Positions 44,384 through 54,275 of a stretch of 64,000 nucleotides of DNA are shown here, piece by piece; the first letter of the stretch is position 1, and every line of letters starts with the position of its first letter. This stretch comes from Sphingobium aromaticiconvertens. GTDB taxonomy: Bacteria > Pseudomonadota > Alphaproteobacteria > Sphingomonadales > Sphingomonadaceae. The notes under the pieces were generated by a model. The model was given only the letters and a program-made list of their open reading frames with translations. It did no database searches and had not been told where the DNA came from. Where the stretch lies: the NCBI RefSeq assembly GCF_037154075.1, contig NZ_JBANRJ010000001.1, positions 1,545,501 to 1,609,500 of the forward strand, given 5' to 3'. Both the position numbers and the translations under genes were made by a program.

Positions 44384-45325
44384 ATGTCGAATATGCAATA
44401 TGAGAGCGGCAATCGCGATGCCGCACGGGATGTTGGCATAGTGGTGATCGGGCGCAACGAAGGTGACAGGCTTCGCCTGTGCCTGGAGTCGGCGATACGA
44501 GTCATTGACCGCGTCATCTACGTGGACTCCGGTTCGAAGGACGGCAGCGCCGCCCTGGCGCATACTCTTGGCATCGAAGTGATCGAACTCGATGCCACCT
44601 TGCCATTCACCGCCGCGCGCGGCCGCAATGCCGGTTTCGCGCGCATGCGGGCGCTTTGGCCGGATACGCAGTTTGTGCAGTTCATCGACGGCGACTGTGA
44701 GCTCGATCCTCGCTGGATCGACGCGGCACTCGCAGGGATTGAAAGCGACGCGCATATCGCTGTGGTCTTTGGCCGTCGGCGTGAACGCTATCCCCACCAG
44801 ACGGTCTTCAACCACGTCTGCGACATTGAGTGGGATGGGCTGGCCGGCCCCACGGAAAGCTGCGGCGGGGACGCGCTTGTCAGGGTCGAGGCCATGTTGG
44901 CGGTCGGCGGCTATGACGCAGGCCTGATCGCTGCCGAGGACAATGATCTGTGCCACCGGATGCGCCGCTGCGGCTGGGAGATCGTCCGCTTGCCCGATGA
45001 GATGACGCTGCACGATGTGGCGATGACGACATGGTGGCAATGGTGGCAGAGAAACCGCCGGAGCGGCCATGCCGGAGCGGAGGCGTGGCATCGCCGTGGC
45101 GCGGAAGACCCCAGGCTGATCAAGCCCGTGTTGAGCAACCTGTTCTGGGGGCTTCCGCCATTCTGGTGCTTTTGGCCTGTGCTTTGGTGGCGGGTTTATC
45201 GCCGCTCGGACGCGATCTATGCAACGCATATCGTGCTGGGGAAGGTGCCCCATTGCTTCGGACAGATCGGCTTCTGGTGGACGAGCCTGCGCGAGCGCAA
45301 GACGCTGCTGATCGAGTATAAATAA
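44384..45325 (+). CDS. Family 2 glycosyltransferase
   Basis: About 313 residues with a GT-A fold. The strand VGIVVIGRNEG starts the nucleotide-binding domain, DSGSKDGS follows, and the metal-binding motif DGDCEL is present. The acceptor region (CGGDALVRVEAM, ...AEDNDLCHRMRR) matches inverting GT2 enzymes. A hydrophobic, Trp-rich C-terminal part (PPFWCFWPVLWW) suggests membrane association. Starts at 44357 (TTG) or 44393 are possible. It probably adds a sugar in the exopolysaccharide or a side pathway; it is convergent with the sugar-phosphate transferase gene. Confidence 0.87.
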   Translation: MSNMQYESGNRDAARDVGIVVIGRNEGDRLRLCLESAIRVIDRVIYVDSGSKDGSAALAHTLGIEVIELDATLPFTAARGRNAGFARMRALWPDTQFVQFIDGDCELDPRWIDAALAGIESDAHIAVVFGRRRERYPHQTVFNHVCDIEWDGLAGPTESCGGDALVRVEAMLAVGGYDAGLIAAEDNDLCHRMRRCGWEIVRLPDEMTLHDVAMTTWWQWWQRNRRSGHAGAEAWHRRGAEDPRLIKPVLSNLFWGLPPFWCFWPVLWWRVYRRSDAIYATHIVLGKVPHCFGQIGFWWTSLRERKTLLIEYK

Positions 45326-45480
45326 CCTTTGCCTCTGCGCGGTCGCGCCGGGGGCGATTTCCAATCAAATGGAAATGGAGTTCGAGGCAGCTAATCAGTT
45401 TGATAGCTCGGGGCGGAATGTTTGGCTGTGATTTTTCGAATCCACTTAGAAAATTTGGTCGGTACGTGTTGCTATATGAA

Positions 45481-46872
45481 TTAAAATGCTTTTTTGTGAT
45501 AAATTACATTAATTGTTCTTAACAATATAGCTATATCTCCAGTCAGACTCCACTGGTTCATATATTCCAGATCAGCCGCTATTCTGTTTAATATGTCGCG
45601 TTTTGTTTCCGTGGCGCCGCGAAAGCCGCGTATTTGTGCCAATCCGGTAATGCCAGGTTTCAAGGCATGGCGATGCCAATATTGGCGATCTACTTTCCAG
45701 AAGAGCATGTCCTCGGCGGTTGATCCCAATGCATGGGGGCGTGGGCCGACCAGGCTCATTTCGCCAAGCAGCACATTTATGAGTTGGGGTAGCTCATCAA
45801 TGCTGGTGGACCGAATGAAGCGCCCGACACGCGTCACGCGATTATCATCTCGACGGGCGGAAAGTTGACCTGTGTCGTCGGCCTGATCGAACCGCATGCT
45901 GCGGAACTTCATGATCCGGAACAAGCGATTGCCTCTGCCGATGCGCTGTTGCCTAAAGAGGATCGGACCTGGTGAGTCCAACTTGATGGCAATCGCAATC
46001 ACCACCATCAAAGGCATCAGGAAGCCCAGAACCGGGATTGTTATCGTGATATCCAACAGGCGCTTGGAGATCCGACTGGCAAAATTCAATGGATCGCGCG
46101 CGACGACAAGTGTTGGAGTCCCTCGCCAATTCGCTACGGATAACGGAGCGATGCCGTCCATCTCGGGAACAACTATCTCGCCGAGAATATTGCTTCCTTT
46201 CAGCATTTGCGACCATGCGACCTGGCCGTCGGGTGGGCATACGACGATGACGCGGTCGAACCCCTGCAACAAAGAGCCAAGCTGATGCAGCATGCTGGGA
46301 TCGTCCAGGTCCGCTCTCAAGCCGATGGCCTGCGCATTTACGAGCCTCATCCCGGCTGCATTTTCGGGGGCCGCGCAATTATCGACGATCATGAGTTCCG
46401 CAAACAGGCGGTCGCTCAGGTGGCGTGCCACATTGCGGGCGATGAACAGCCGCTGCAACAACATAATCCATCCGGAACAGAGCAGGCCGACAAATATAGC
46501 AGCAAGCGATAGGGAATCTGTCGCCTTGAGCGCGAATATTATCAGAAAGCAGATCAGGGTGCTGCTGGCGAAGGCGAGAGCGGCGCTGCGGCAACTGCAC
46601 GGCGCGCTGGTCAGGCATCGCGCATCATAGGCCTGATTGTGAAAGGCAAGGACACCAAACACCAATATGCCTGCCAGAAGCGGTGCAGCCACCTCTGTCG
46701 GCGTGCCCGTGATCGGCGCGATCGTCGAGCCGACAAGAAAGCCGATCAGAAGGGCGATTATGTCCGCTAGGCACAAAGCAGCAGAAAGGCCGAGAAAGAC
46801 GTTGCGACTAACCAATCTCGATTGTCGAAGCAGAGAAGTATTCGGCTCCATTGCCAGGTCGATCCGTGACAT
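45481..46872 (-). CDS. Polyprenyl-phosphate sugar-1-phosphate transferase (WbaP/WcaJ type)
   Basis: 463 residues. Four or five N-terminal helices and a CoA-binding-like central domain precede the bacterial sugar transferase domain ([66 protein letters not shown]). It transfers the first sugar-1-phosphate to undecaprenyl phosphate, starting repeat-unit synthesis. The 3' end of the gene and the 60 bases after it are markedly AT-rich compared with neighbours. It is the last gene of a long minus-strand set of polysaccharide genes. Confidence 0.92.
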   Translation of the reverse strand: MSRIDLAMEPNTSLLRQSRLVSRNVFLGLSAALCLADIIALLIGFLVGSTIAPITGTPTEVAAPLLAGILVFGVLAFHNQAYDARCLTSAPCSCRSAALAFASSTLICFLIIFALKATDSLSLAAIFVGLLCSGWIMLLQRLFIARNVARHLSDRLFAELMIVDNCAAPENAAGMRLVNAQAIGLRADLDDPSMLHQLGSLLQGFDRVIVVCPPDGQVAWSQMLKGSNILGEIVVPEMDGIAPLSVANWRGTPTLVVARDPLNFASRISKRLLDITITIPVLGFLMPLMVVIAIAIKLDSPGPILFRQQRIGRGNRLFRIMKFRSMRFDQADDTGQLSARRDDNRVTRVGRFIRSTSIDELPQLINVLLGEMSLVGPRPHALGSTAEDMLFWKVDRQYWHRHALKPGITGLAQIRGFRGATETKRDILNRIAADLEYMNQWSLTGDIAILLRTINVIYHKKAF

Positions 46873-46921
46873 AGACGTGCCTTTTTTAACTGCTCTTGGA
46901 AGAATTGTTTATTGGATTTTG

Positions 46922-48067
46922 TCAGGTCATTTCCGGTGCTCCCTGCGCAGCGAGCGCGGTGCCTTTGGATGGTCTTGCCTGGGTCTTTTCCAACGGGAAC
47001 CTTTTTTCGATGAGGTGCCAGCTCAGCAAGCCTGCGATCAGCGAAAGGGTCAGGCACGTCAGTAAATAAGCGGGGAAACCCAGGTTGAGTGTCGCCTTGA
47101 CCATCTGTTGTATGGGGAAACCATAAAGATAGGTTCCGTAGGACGCGTCACCCAGACGGTCCGTACCGGGCCAGCGCACTACACGCGCGAAGGCGATATA
47201 GAAAAGCGCATAGGCAAGCGCCAGGGGACAGAGCATGTCGAAGAGGATGCGCGAGGTGCCGAGTAGATGCGCGGACGCAAACATTGCCAACAGCAGGCCG
47301 GCGAGCATGGAAGGGCTGCGCGGGAGCTGAGCGCCGTATAGGAAGGTCACAGATCCGACGAGAAAGAACGGCGCCATCGAGAACCAGACATAGGGCCAGC
47401 CGATGAGGATTTCGAACGCGCCGCCCCCTGGTTTGCGTCCAGTCATCTCCAGCCAGCACTTTATTGCGATAGCGCCCAGCAGGATCAGAAGCATGAGCCG
47501 GCGACGGGTCAGCAGCTTGCCGACCCCCAGTGCCGCGAGGCAGAGATAGAACCAGAATTCGTAGCGGATGCTCCATAGCGCGCCATTCACGGCCTGTATG
47601 GGATTGTTCCGAAAAGCGTCTGCGGGCGGTATCAGTTCCTGCAGCGTGAGGCCGCGCCACAACCAATCGAAAACCGCGCCCGGCGTGATCAGGCGCCACC
47701 CCTCGGTGGCGAAGCTCGGAACCACAATGAAGGTACAGATTGCGGTGGCTGCCAGAAACCCCGGATAGACGCGCCGTACCCGTTTTGCGAGATAGCGGCC
47801 CGTCGTCCGGCTGTTCAGAAAGCTTTGGGTAATCAGGAAGCCGCTGACGATGAAGAAGACGCGCACGGCGATCTCTCCGGCATTATACTGCCCGTTTAAA
47901 AGGAGGGAGACCGGCTCGAACGCCTCGGTCCCGTAATAAAGGGCAAAACAATGGGACCACACGACCATCAGCGCCATCGCGATACGGATCGCGTTGAAAT
48001 TATTGCTGCGCAGAGCCGACGGCGCAGTCGGCACCAGTTGCGGCAGTGATGGGGGTGGATGAAACAC
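46922..48067 (-). CDS. Acyltransferase family 3 membrane protein
   Basis: 381 residues with about ten membrane helices. The first block NNFNAIRIAMALMVVWSH contains the conserved Arg and His of acyltransferase-3 proteins, and the FFIVSGFLI and KRVRRVYPGF blocks match the family. These enzymes add acetyl or other acyl groups to sugars of exopolysaccharides or O-antigens at the inner membrane. It lies 49 bases upstream of the sugar transferase gene on the same strand and probably decorates the same polymer. Confidence 0.9.
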   Translation of the reverse strand: MFHPPPSLPQLVPTAPSALRSNNFNAIRIAMALMVVWSHCFALYYGTEAFEPVSLLLNGQYNAGEIAVRVFFIVSGFLITQSFLNSRTTGRYLAKRVRRVYPGFLAATAICTFIVVPSFATEGWRLITPGAVFDWLWRGLTLQELIPPADAFRNNPIQAVNGALWSIRYEFWFYLCLAALGVGKLLTRRRLMLLILLGAIAIKCWLEMTGRKPGGGAFEILIGWPYVWFSMAPFFLVGSVTFLYGAQLPRSPSMLAGLLLAMFASAHLLGTSRILFDMLCPLALAYALFYIAFARVVRWPGTDRLGDASYGTYLYGFPIQQMVKATLNLGFPAYLLTCLTLSLIAGLLSWHLIEKRFPLEKTQARPSKGTALAAQGAPEMT

Positions 48068-48195
48068 GGCGACTCCCGGATTGGATTTGCCCGGTCCTCA
48101 CCCTAGCTGGTTGCCCTGACTTTCGCAGTCGAGCCAAGAGAGGAGCGGAATTTCAGGGCGGAACTTTCTGGATGCCAAACGATAGGCCTGCCTCC

Positions 48196-49473
48196 CTACA
48201 GTCCGCGACGCAGACACTGGGTCGGGTCCGATCGTGGAAACTCGGTGCAGTTCCAGCGTGCCAGATCCGGCCCCTTTGAAACGGATCGCGTGAAGGTGAA
48301 CGAGATGGCGTCGATGGCGCTTCCCGGCATGGGCAGTTGCTGCGCTTTACGGCGCCCATCCGTCCACCCGATGAACTTGCAATAGCCGCGTCCCGCACAG
48401 AGCCTCTGGGCAAGCTGAAGGAAGCTGTCGGACCCGCCGTCAGGATTGAGCATGATGAGGAAGACGTCCGGGTCCGGCGGAAGGCTGCGGTCGGGCAGCT
48501 TTTCGGCGGCCACCGGCGCATTCGCTTGTTGTGCGAAGGAAGCGGGCGCGGTCGGGGTATCCGGTAAAGACGTCACGACCACTGGTTCTGTTCCATGCGC
48601 GAGGGAGAGCATCCCCATCTTTGCGATCCGCGCTTCCCCACCCGCGTAGCGCGCGGCGAATCTACCCGGATCGCCCTGCGCCCCGCGCCACCGCAAGAAG
48701 AGATGTGTGTTGACGGCGGCGATCTTGTCCATCTGCTGGCTCCAGACCGGCAGCACCCAGTCCGTATGATAGTGGGTGGCATGGCCCACGCGTGGTTCCG
48801 TCCGGCCGCTGAGCGCTTCCTCGGCGATGCGTCGGGCCTGGCTCCATGCCTGGGGCGAAGGCTGGCGGCGTGTCATGGAGCCGTCGCACGTAAAGGTGAA
48901 CTGGCAGCCGGTCGTCTGGTCGGACTGTTGGAAAATGACACCGCAGACGGTGTGGGGAAAGGCAGGGTGGCGAACGCGGTTGAGTACGACCTGCGCCACG
49001 GCACGTTCGTCGATGTCACCCTGTCCCGCCTCATAATAGGCGGCGGCGGCCAGGCAATCGACGGCACGCGCCCAGTCTGTTCCGTTGAAGCTGGGCACAA
49101 GAAAGGGGCGCGGATTCGCAAGCCCACCGGGAACAAAGGGGATGCGGCCGTTGGCCAATCGTATCGCCTCTGCCGTAGGGCCATCGGGCACGATGGGGTA
49201 GACGAGCTGATCGAGCGGTACACCGACGCGGCTCGCTGGCACGGGCGCGTTGTTCTTCGTCAATGGGGCGGCCATGCGAATGCCGTAGATGAAGAAGCGG
49301 GAGGCATGCTTGTTCGCAGTCCCCATTGCCCCCGTAACGATGAAGGTAAGGGATAATAGCGCAAGGCCGGCCAGAATGTGCCATCCCGAGTGGGTGGAAC
49401 GGGCGCGGTGGATCAACCGGGCTGGATTTGTGCAGGTCTGCACGATCCTGGTCACCCGCTTCAGACCCGACAT
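48196..49473 (-). CDS. Cell wall hydrolase (SleB-like)
   Basis: 425 residues. A basic N terminus and a single helix (about residues 30-50) anchor it in the inner membrane. The SleB-type hydrolase domain runs from about 135 to 260 (CLAAAAYYEAGQGDIDERAVAQVVLNRVRHPAFP); its Glu in YYEAG is the likely catalytic acid. The C-terminal region is Pro- and Asp-rich and unknown. SleB-like enzymes cleave peptidoglycan glycan strands. Its start overlaps the decarboxylase stop by 13 bases, so it belongs to the polysaccharide operon and may open the wall for an export complex. Confidence 0.85.
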   Translation of the reverse strand: MSGLKRVTRIVQTCTNPARLIHRARSTHSGWHILAGLALLSLTFIVTGAMGTANKHASRFFIYGIRMAAPLTKNNAPVPASRVGVPLDQLVYPIVPDGPTAEAIRLANGRIPFVPGGLANPRPFLVPSFNGTDWARAVDCLAAAAYYEAGQGDIDERAVAQVVLNRVRHPAFPHTVCGVIFQQSDQTTGCQFTFTCDGSMTRRQPSPQAWSQARRIAEEALSGRTEPRVGHATHYHTDWVLPVWSQQMDKIAAVNTHLFLRWRGAQGDPGRFAARYAGGEARIAKMGMLSLAHGTEPVVVTSLPDTPTAPASFAQQANAPVAAEKLPDRSLPPDPDVFLIMLNPDGGSDSFLQLAQRLCAGRGYCKFIGWTDGRRKAQQLPMPGSAIDAISFTFTRSVSKGPDLARWNCTEFPRSDPTQCLRRGL

Positions 49474-50735
49474 TTTAGCGCATCATATAGGACAGGTTGC
49501 GTCGGCTGGACGTCAGGCAAGAAGCGCGAGATGTCGCGAATCTCGCCATCCATCACCATCAGTTCGGCAGGGGGCGCATGGCTGATGAAGTGTATTGGGC
49601 TGGCGGTGAGGCCATAGGCGCCGCTATTGTGAATGGCGATCACATCCCCTTCCTCCAGATGGGGAAGATCGACGCCGCTCCCCAGCCGGTCGATGGAAGT
49701 GCAAAGTGGCCCGGACAGATCGACCTTCTCTAACCCCGTGCCTCCGCCGACCTTATGCATGGAATAGTTGCGACGGATCACCATGCCGAAATGGCCGGAG
49801 GCGGGGAGGTGATTGTTCATGCCGCCATCGCAGATTGCGATCCGCACGCCGCGCGACTGTTTGATTGATACGACCCGAGTGAGGAAGAAGCCTGCTTCCG
49901 CCACAAGATAGCGCCCAAGCTCCAGCGCCAACTGTGTGTTCGCGAAACGGGGCTGGGCGCAGAAACGTTCGATGTCGGGCAATATGCCCGAGGCAATATC
50001 CGTCAAGTTCAGGGGAATGTCCTGATCGTGATAGGCAACGCCAAGCCCCGAACCCAGGATGAGTTTGTCCGGCGTTATCTCATGGGCCTCGCAAAGCATG
50101 GTGAAAATCTGCAGGAAACCGCGATAATTCTCCACGATCGCCTCGGGCTTCAGGCATTGGGTGCCGGAATAGATATGCAGGCCCGCAAGGTTGAGGTTGG
50201 GCATGGCCATGATCAGGCCGAGCGCCTCCGCCGCATCGTCCAGGTCGATGCCGAACGGGCTGGGACGTCCCGCCATCTGGTCGCCGAACCCCTTTGGGAT
50301 GCTGTCGGGGGCAATACGGACGAGCACCCGTTGGACGCAGCCGATTGAACGGGCAACGGCATTGGCGAGCCGCGCTTCACGCAGGGATTCGATGACGAGC
50401 AGGCCGACATTGCCGTGTATCGCGTCCCTTATCTCGAAATCGCGCTTGGCGGGGCCTGTGAAGCTGATGAGAATGGGGTTCCATCCCGCCTCTATCGCCA
50501 GATGAAACTCGCCGATGGACGACACGTCGAGCAGGTCGATGCGTCCGTTCAGCCAGGCAAGCAACGCCGGGTTAGGATTGCTCTTGACGGCGTAGCTCAG
50601 AGCGAACCGTCCCTCGAAAGCGTCGCGCAATTCGTCGATCCGCTGAGCGATGCGATCGGCGAAATAGACGAAGGACGGCGTTCCGAATTGTTCTGCGGCC
50701 TGGTCGAGCCAATCGTCCGTGCCGGGCGGAATCAC
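49461..50735 (-). CDS. PLP-dependent decarboxylase, exosortase-A-associated type
   Basis: 424 residues of fold-type III PLP enzymes (ornithine/diaminopimelate decarboxylase family). Lys51 in SYAVKSN carries PLP; a Gly-rich phosphate site (LGSGLGVAY), the pocket ELGRYLV and CDGGMNNH follow. The subfamily that sits beside an acyl carrier protein and acyl-CoA ligase is annotated as exosortase-A-system-associated; the substrate is not established. It starts at a GTG that overlaps the acyl carrier protein stop by 4 bases. Confidence 0.88.
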   Translation of the reverse strand: MIPPGTDDWLDQAAEQFGTPSFVYFADRIAQRIDELRDAFEGRFALSYAVKSNPNPALLAWLNGRIDLLDVSSIGEFHLAIEAGWNPILISFTGPAKRDFEIRDAIHGNVGLLVIESLREARLANAVARSIGCVQRVLVRIAPDSIPKGFGDQMAGRPSPFGIDLDDAAEALGLIMAMPNLNLAGLHIYSGTQCLKPEAIVENYRGFLQIFTMLCEAHEITPDKLILGSGLGVAYHDQDIPLNLTDIASGILPDIERFCAQPRFANTQLALELGRYLVAEAGFFLTRVVSIKQSRGVRIAICDGGMNNHLPASGHFGMVIRRNYSMHKVGGGTGLEKVDLSGPLCTSIDRLGSGVDLPHLEEGDVIAIHNSGAYGLTASPIHFISHAPPAELMVMDGEIRDISRFLPDVQPTQPVLYDALKCRV

Positions 50736-50971
50736 GCCGCCCGCTCGATTGCGAAGCGGCTGATGCGCGCGGCGGTATCGAAATTCTCCAGCGTCACCTC
50801 ATCGGCGCGGATTTCGATCCCCGCCTGCTGTTCGATGAAGGCGATGAGATTGATCATCGCGATCGAATCCAGCGCGCCGGACGAGAAAAGCGGGGTATCG
50901 TCGCCCGCTTCCCCTTCGAAGCCGGAAAGCGTGTGGAGATTCTGAAGGATGAGGGCTGTGGTAAGGGCCAT
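50732..50971 (-). CDS. Acyl carrier protein
   Basis: 79 residues of four-helix acyl-carrier fold. The phosphopantetheine attachment site is Ser36 in GALDSIAM. The start at 50971 has AAGGAG nine bases upstream; the frame extending to 51115 is unsupported. It lies between the acyl-CoA ligase and the decarboxylase with tight spacing, so the three proteins likely act together: the ligase activates a carboxylate and loads it on this carrier. Confidence 0.9.
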   Translation of the reverse strand: MALTTALILQNLHTLSGFEGEAGDDTPLFSSGALDSIAMINLIAFIEQQAGIEIRADEVTLENFDTAARISRFAIERAA

Positions 50972-51002
50972 CGGTTTTGCTCCTTGGGATAAAATGACCG
51001 GT

Positions 51003-52583
51003 TCAGGGCCGAGCTTGGGGCTGTGGCTGGGGCATCTGGGCAGAGCAGGCCCGCACGATGTCCGGACGGGCGAGCTTGCCGCTGGCGGTGCGCGGCATCG
51101 GGTCGGGCCAGACATGGATGGTGCGAGGGACCATATAGGCGGGCATCGACTGACGGCAGTGCGCCATCAGCGCCTCACGCGTGGCACCGGGAAGCAATGT
51201 GGCCGCGACGTGCACGCTTTGGCCCAGAAGGTCGTCGGCGATCCCGAACGCAACCACGTCGGTTGCAAGGCCGCTGCGATGCACCAGTTCCTCCACATCG
51301 TCCGGGCTGATGCGAAAGCCGCTGCTCTTGATCAGGGCGTCGTTGCGGCCGATGAACCAGAGGTCGCCGTCCTCATCCACGCGCACCATGTCGCCGCTGT
51401 AGACTACAGGTTCGTCGCCGATCAGGTGGGCAAGTTCGGGGCAGGGCCGAATTTTCTCGGCGGTTGCCTCCGGGCGGTTCCAGTAGCCCTGACTCACCAG
51501 CGGCCCGCGATGCACCAGTTCGCCCTGCTCGCTGGGACCGGCAATGCCGGCGCCATGTTTGATGACATGGATCTCCGCGCCGGGAATAGCCCGACCGATC
51601 GAACCCATTTTTGCAGCATATTTCTCCGGCGGCAGATAGGTGGATCGGAACGCTTCGGTAAGGCCGTACATCAGGAAGATCTGCGTATCGGGAAACAGGT
51701 CAGGCATCCGCTCCAGGATGTTCGATGGAATCTTGCCTCCCGAATTGGTGATCCGGCGCAGCGCTGGAAAGGTGACCGGCGCCTTTTCGAGCAGGCGGAT
51801 GAGCTGAATCCACAAAGGTGGTACAGCGGCCAGACCCGTGACCGCATGTTCGCGCATCACCCGGACAATCTCGGTCGGCATAGGCACGGGCTGATGAACG
51901 ACCGTACCGCCCATTAGCATCATGGTTGTTAGCTGGTTGAGGCCATAGTCGAAGCTGTAAGGTAATAGGCTGAGCAGCCGGTCGTCGCGGGCAAGGCCAA
52001 GATAGCGGGCGACCGAGCGGGCGCCGGCCAGGATGTTGCGATGACTGAGCATCACGCCCTTGGGCTTTCCGGTCGACCCGGAAGTATAAATGATGGTGGC
52101 AAGATCGGTGTCGATCCGGGGAACGGTGAGGGGAGCTGCTATGCCGTCCTGTGCATCCCAATGATTGATGGACGGATCGCCCGAAGGACCGCTGCAAAGG
52201 AGGATCGCTGCCCCGTTCAGCGGGGCGCGCGGCAGGGTGCGGGCGACCGCCTGTTCGATGATGAGCGCGCGTGCGCCGCTGTCCTGCGCGACATAGAGGA
52301 GCTGATCGGTGGTCCAGGCCGTGCTGACATTGACGAATACCGCGCCGATTTTGCTGGCGGCCAGCATCGCGGCCACTTCGCGGATGCCTTTGCGTATCTG
52401 TACGACGACGCGGTCGCCCGGCGCTATGCCGTGCGCCGCGAGGAAAGCCGCGACGCGGTCGACCTCCACAGCGACCTGCGCATAGGTCCAGGACCGATCG
52501 GGGTCGATCAGGAAGGTCTTGTCCGGCCGATGCGGGAGGTTGTCGGCGAATAGTTCGAAGACGGTGGTGGCAAGCGGATTCAT
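51003..52583 (-). CDS. Acyl-CoA/acyl-ACP ligase (AMP-forming), exosortase-A-associated
   Basis: 526 residues of the ANL adenylation superfamily. The ATP loop TSGSTGKPKG, the YGLTEA motif, the YSGDMVR hinge region and the C-terminal catalytic Lys in TASGKLARPD are intact. It activates a carboxylic or amino acid as an adenylate and passes it to a thiol, most likely that of the adjacent acyl carrier protein. The gene overlaps the acetyltransferase-like gene upstream by 4 bases and is followed by the carrier gene after 31 bases. Confidence 0.9.
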   Translation of the reverse strand: MNPLATTVFELFADNLPHRPDKTFLIDPDRSWTYAQVAVEVDRVAAFLAAHGIAPGDRVVVQIRKGIREVAAMLAASKIGAVFVNVSTAWTTDQLLYVAQDSGARALIIEQAVARTLPRAPLNGAAILLCSGPSGDPSINHWDAQDGIAAPLTVPRIDTDLATIIYTSGSTGKPKGVMLSHRNILAGARSVARYLGLARDDRLLSLLPYSFDYGLNQLTTMMLMGGTVVHQPVPMPTEIVRVMREHAVTGLAAVPPLWIQLIRLLEKAPVTFPALRRITNSGGKIPSNILERMPDLFPDTQIFLMYGLTEAFRSTYLPPEKYAAKMGSIGRAIPGAEIHVIKHGAGIAGPSEQGELVHRGPLVSQGYWNRPEATAEKIRPCPELAHLIGDEPVVYSGDMVRVDEDGDLWFIGRNDALIKSSGFRISPDDVEELVHRSGLATDVVAFGIADDLLGQSVHVAATLLPGATREALMAHCRQSMPAYMVPRTIHVWPDPMPRTASGKLARPDIVRACSAQMPQPQPQARP

Positions 52584-53209
52584 ATGAACGGCCCCAGTCG
52601 CGGATAGATTTTGGCGGGCGAGCCGATGACGATGGAGTCCGACGGTACATTCGTGGTGACTGCCGCATTGGCGGCGATCCGCACGCGATCACCGATGCGG
52701 ATCGCGCCGAGTACCGTCGCGTTCACACCGATGAAGACATCGTCGCCGATCACCGGGGCGCCGGGCCGCATGTTCGTGCCAATCGTGACATTGTGCATGA
52801 CGCCCAGCCGATCACCGATCACTACGTCGGGATGAATGGACAGCGACCCTTCATTATTGACGATGTGCAGGTCGCGCCCGATAGTGACCCGGGGCGGAAT
52901 CCATATCTTGGTAATATTGGCCAGGAACAGGTTGAAGAAGCCGTAGAGTTTCGACACGATGCCCCGCGCCAGCGCGCTGCGCAAATCCAGTCCCCAATGG
53001 CCAAAGCGATAGAGACACAGGGAGAGGAACGCCCCGTTGGCAAGCGATCCACCATGGCGCCGATAGTCGGACCGGATGACCTGCCATGCCGCGGTCGGGC
53101 TGAAGCCTGATTGCGTGGCCGCCGCAGCGCGGGCGCGGCTGTCGGGCAGGGTGTCAGGCAAGGTCGAGCGTCCGCTCGATTTCCCCGACGGACGCGTCGA
53201 AGACTTCAT
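52580..53209 (-). CDS. Serine-acetyltransferase-like hexapeptide-repeat acyltransferase
   Basis: About 209 residues. A helical N-terminal part precedes a left-handed beta-helix with hexapeptide repeats (VTIGRDLHI, DVVIGDRLGV, PVIGDDVFIGVNATVLGAIRIGDRVRIAANAAV), ending SPAKIYPR, as in CysE-like O-acetyltransferases. In this context it is more likely a sugar or amino-acid O-acyltransferase than a cysteine-synthesis enzyme. The start is unsure: 53209 overlaps the GT61 gene by 56 bases, while a TTG near 53161 would overlap by only 8. Confidence 0.85.
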   Translation of the reverse strand: MKSSTRPSGKSSGRSTLPDTLPDSRARAAAATQSGFSPTAAWQVIRSDYRRHGGSLANGAFLSLCLYRFGHWGLDLRSALARGIVSKLYGFFNLFLANITKIWIPPRVTIGRDLHIVNNEGSLSIHPDVVIGDRLGVMHNVTIGTNMRPGAPVIGDDVFIGVNATVLGAIRIGDRVRIAANAAVTTNVPSDSIVIGSPAKIYPRLGPFI

Positions 53210-54275
53210 TGTTTCCCACTCCCACAACGAAAGAATAATCCTGCCCCTGACGGTCGGTCATAAGCTTGAGGACGGAGACGGCCCTGCCCGGTGGCTGGAT
53301 CACCAGCGCCCGTGCGGAGGGGGGCATCATCATCAGTCCATGAACCAGATGGCTGCCCTCCACGCCCGCGATGACATCCGCGCCAGCGCAGGCCCGGACG
53401 ATCGTCTCCAGATCGGCTATCGTTGGATCGAGGACCTGGAAACCGCGCCGCGTGGCGAGATGCTCTGCAATGGTGCGCTCATTACGAAGAACCCGCCGCG
53501 CACCGCTTGATCCGCGGAGCAGGTAGACACCGGGATGGCGCGCAGGCTCGCTGCCGATCAGGCGACGACGCAGGTTTGTCGCGCGATCGCGTTTGCCCTC
53601 ATTATGCGAGCGGTCGTCGAAAAGGATCAGTTCTTCGAAAAAGGCTGAAGTCTTGCGCGTCGGTTCGATGCCAAGCTGGCGCTCATAGGCGGGCTGGTGT
53701 CCCGTTGCCAGGGTCGTCGCCACAGGGCGACCGGCCTGTTCGGCCAGGCGATAGGTCAGGCAATCGTCGAGCAACCAGTTGCCGAACCAGCGATTGCCGA
53801 CCCAGCTTTCATACATGGAAGTGCATGCCGTCTCGCGCGGAGCGAAGCCCATGGGAAAGCGGCCGGACCGGGGTTTGAGGTGGCGTACCGCATTGCCCGC
53901 ATAAAGTGCGCCATCCATCAGCAATATCTGTGTCAGGCGAAAAGCGCGGGTGGGGGGCTGCGGCGAATCGAAGCCGCCGATGAAATCGCGGACGACATCC
54001 TCGATGGAACCGAACTCGGCGCCCCGGATGCGGTCGATCTGACCCGAAAGCACCTTGGCAGGGCGTATGGTGACGATACCCGCCGGTGCGACATCCCACT
54101 GGCTCACGGCCTTGACCATGACATCGTCCGGGGTGATTCCCATCAGGCGGCGCAAGCGATTGAGTCCCGGATGGAGGAAGGGGCGTGCTATCCCACGCGG
54201 GCGATCTGCTGCCGCATCCCCGTCCCCGAAACGAGGTCGATCTGGCGCTTGAAGAGAAGCGGGCCGGACGTGCAA
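53154..54275 (-). CDS. Family 61 glycosyltransferase (DUF563-like)
   Basis: 373 residues. The C-terminal half shows the DUF563 pattern: YLLRGSSGARR, a VLDPTIADLETIVRACAGADVIAGVEGSHLVHGLMM block and a final predicted beta-alpha unit. GT61 enzymes transfer xylose, GlcNAc or related sugars; in bacteria they occur in exopolysaccharide loci. The first codon of the long frame is TTG, and an internal start cannot be excluded. The gene is divergent from the family 4 transferase gene at 54466, with 190 bases between. Confidence 0.8.
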   Translation of the reverse strand: MHVRPASLQAPDRPRFGDGDAAADRPRGIARPFLHPGLNRLRRLMGITPDDVMVKAVSQWDVAPAGIVTIRPAKVLSGQIDRIRGAEFGSIEDVVRDFIGGFDSPQPPTRAFRLTQILLMDGALYAGNAVRHLKPRSGRFPMGFAPRETACTSMYESWVGNRWFGNWLLDDCLTYRLAEQAGRPVATTLATGHQPAYERQLGIEPTRKTSAFFEELILFDDRSHNEGKRDRATNLRRRLIGSEPARHPGVYLLRGSSGARRVLRNERTIAEHLATRRGFQVLDPTIADLETIVRACAGADVIAGVEGSHLVHGLMMMPPSARALVIQPPGRAVSVLKLMTDRQGQDYSFVVGVGNNEVFDASVGEIERTLDLA

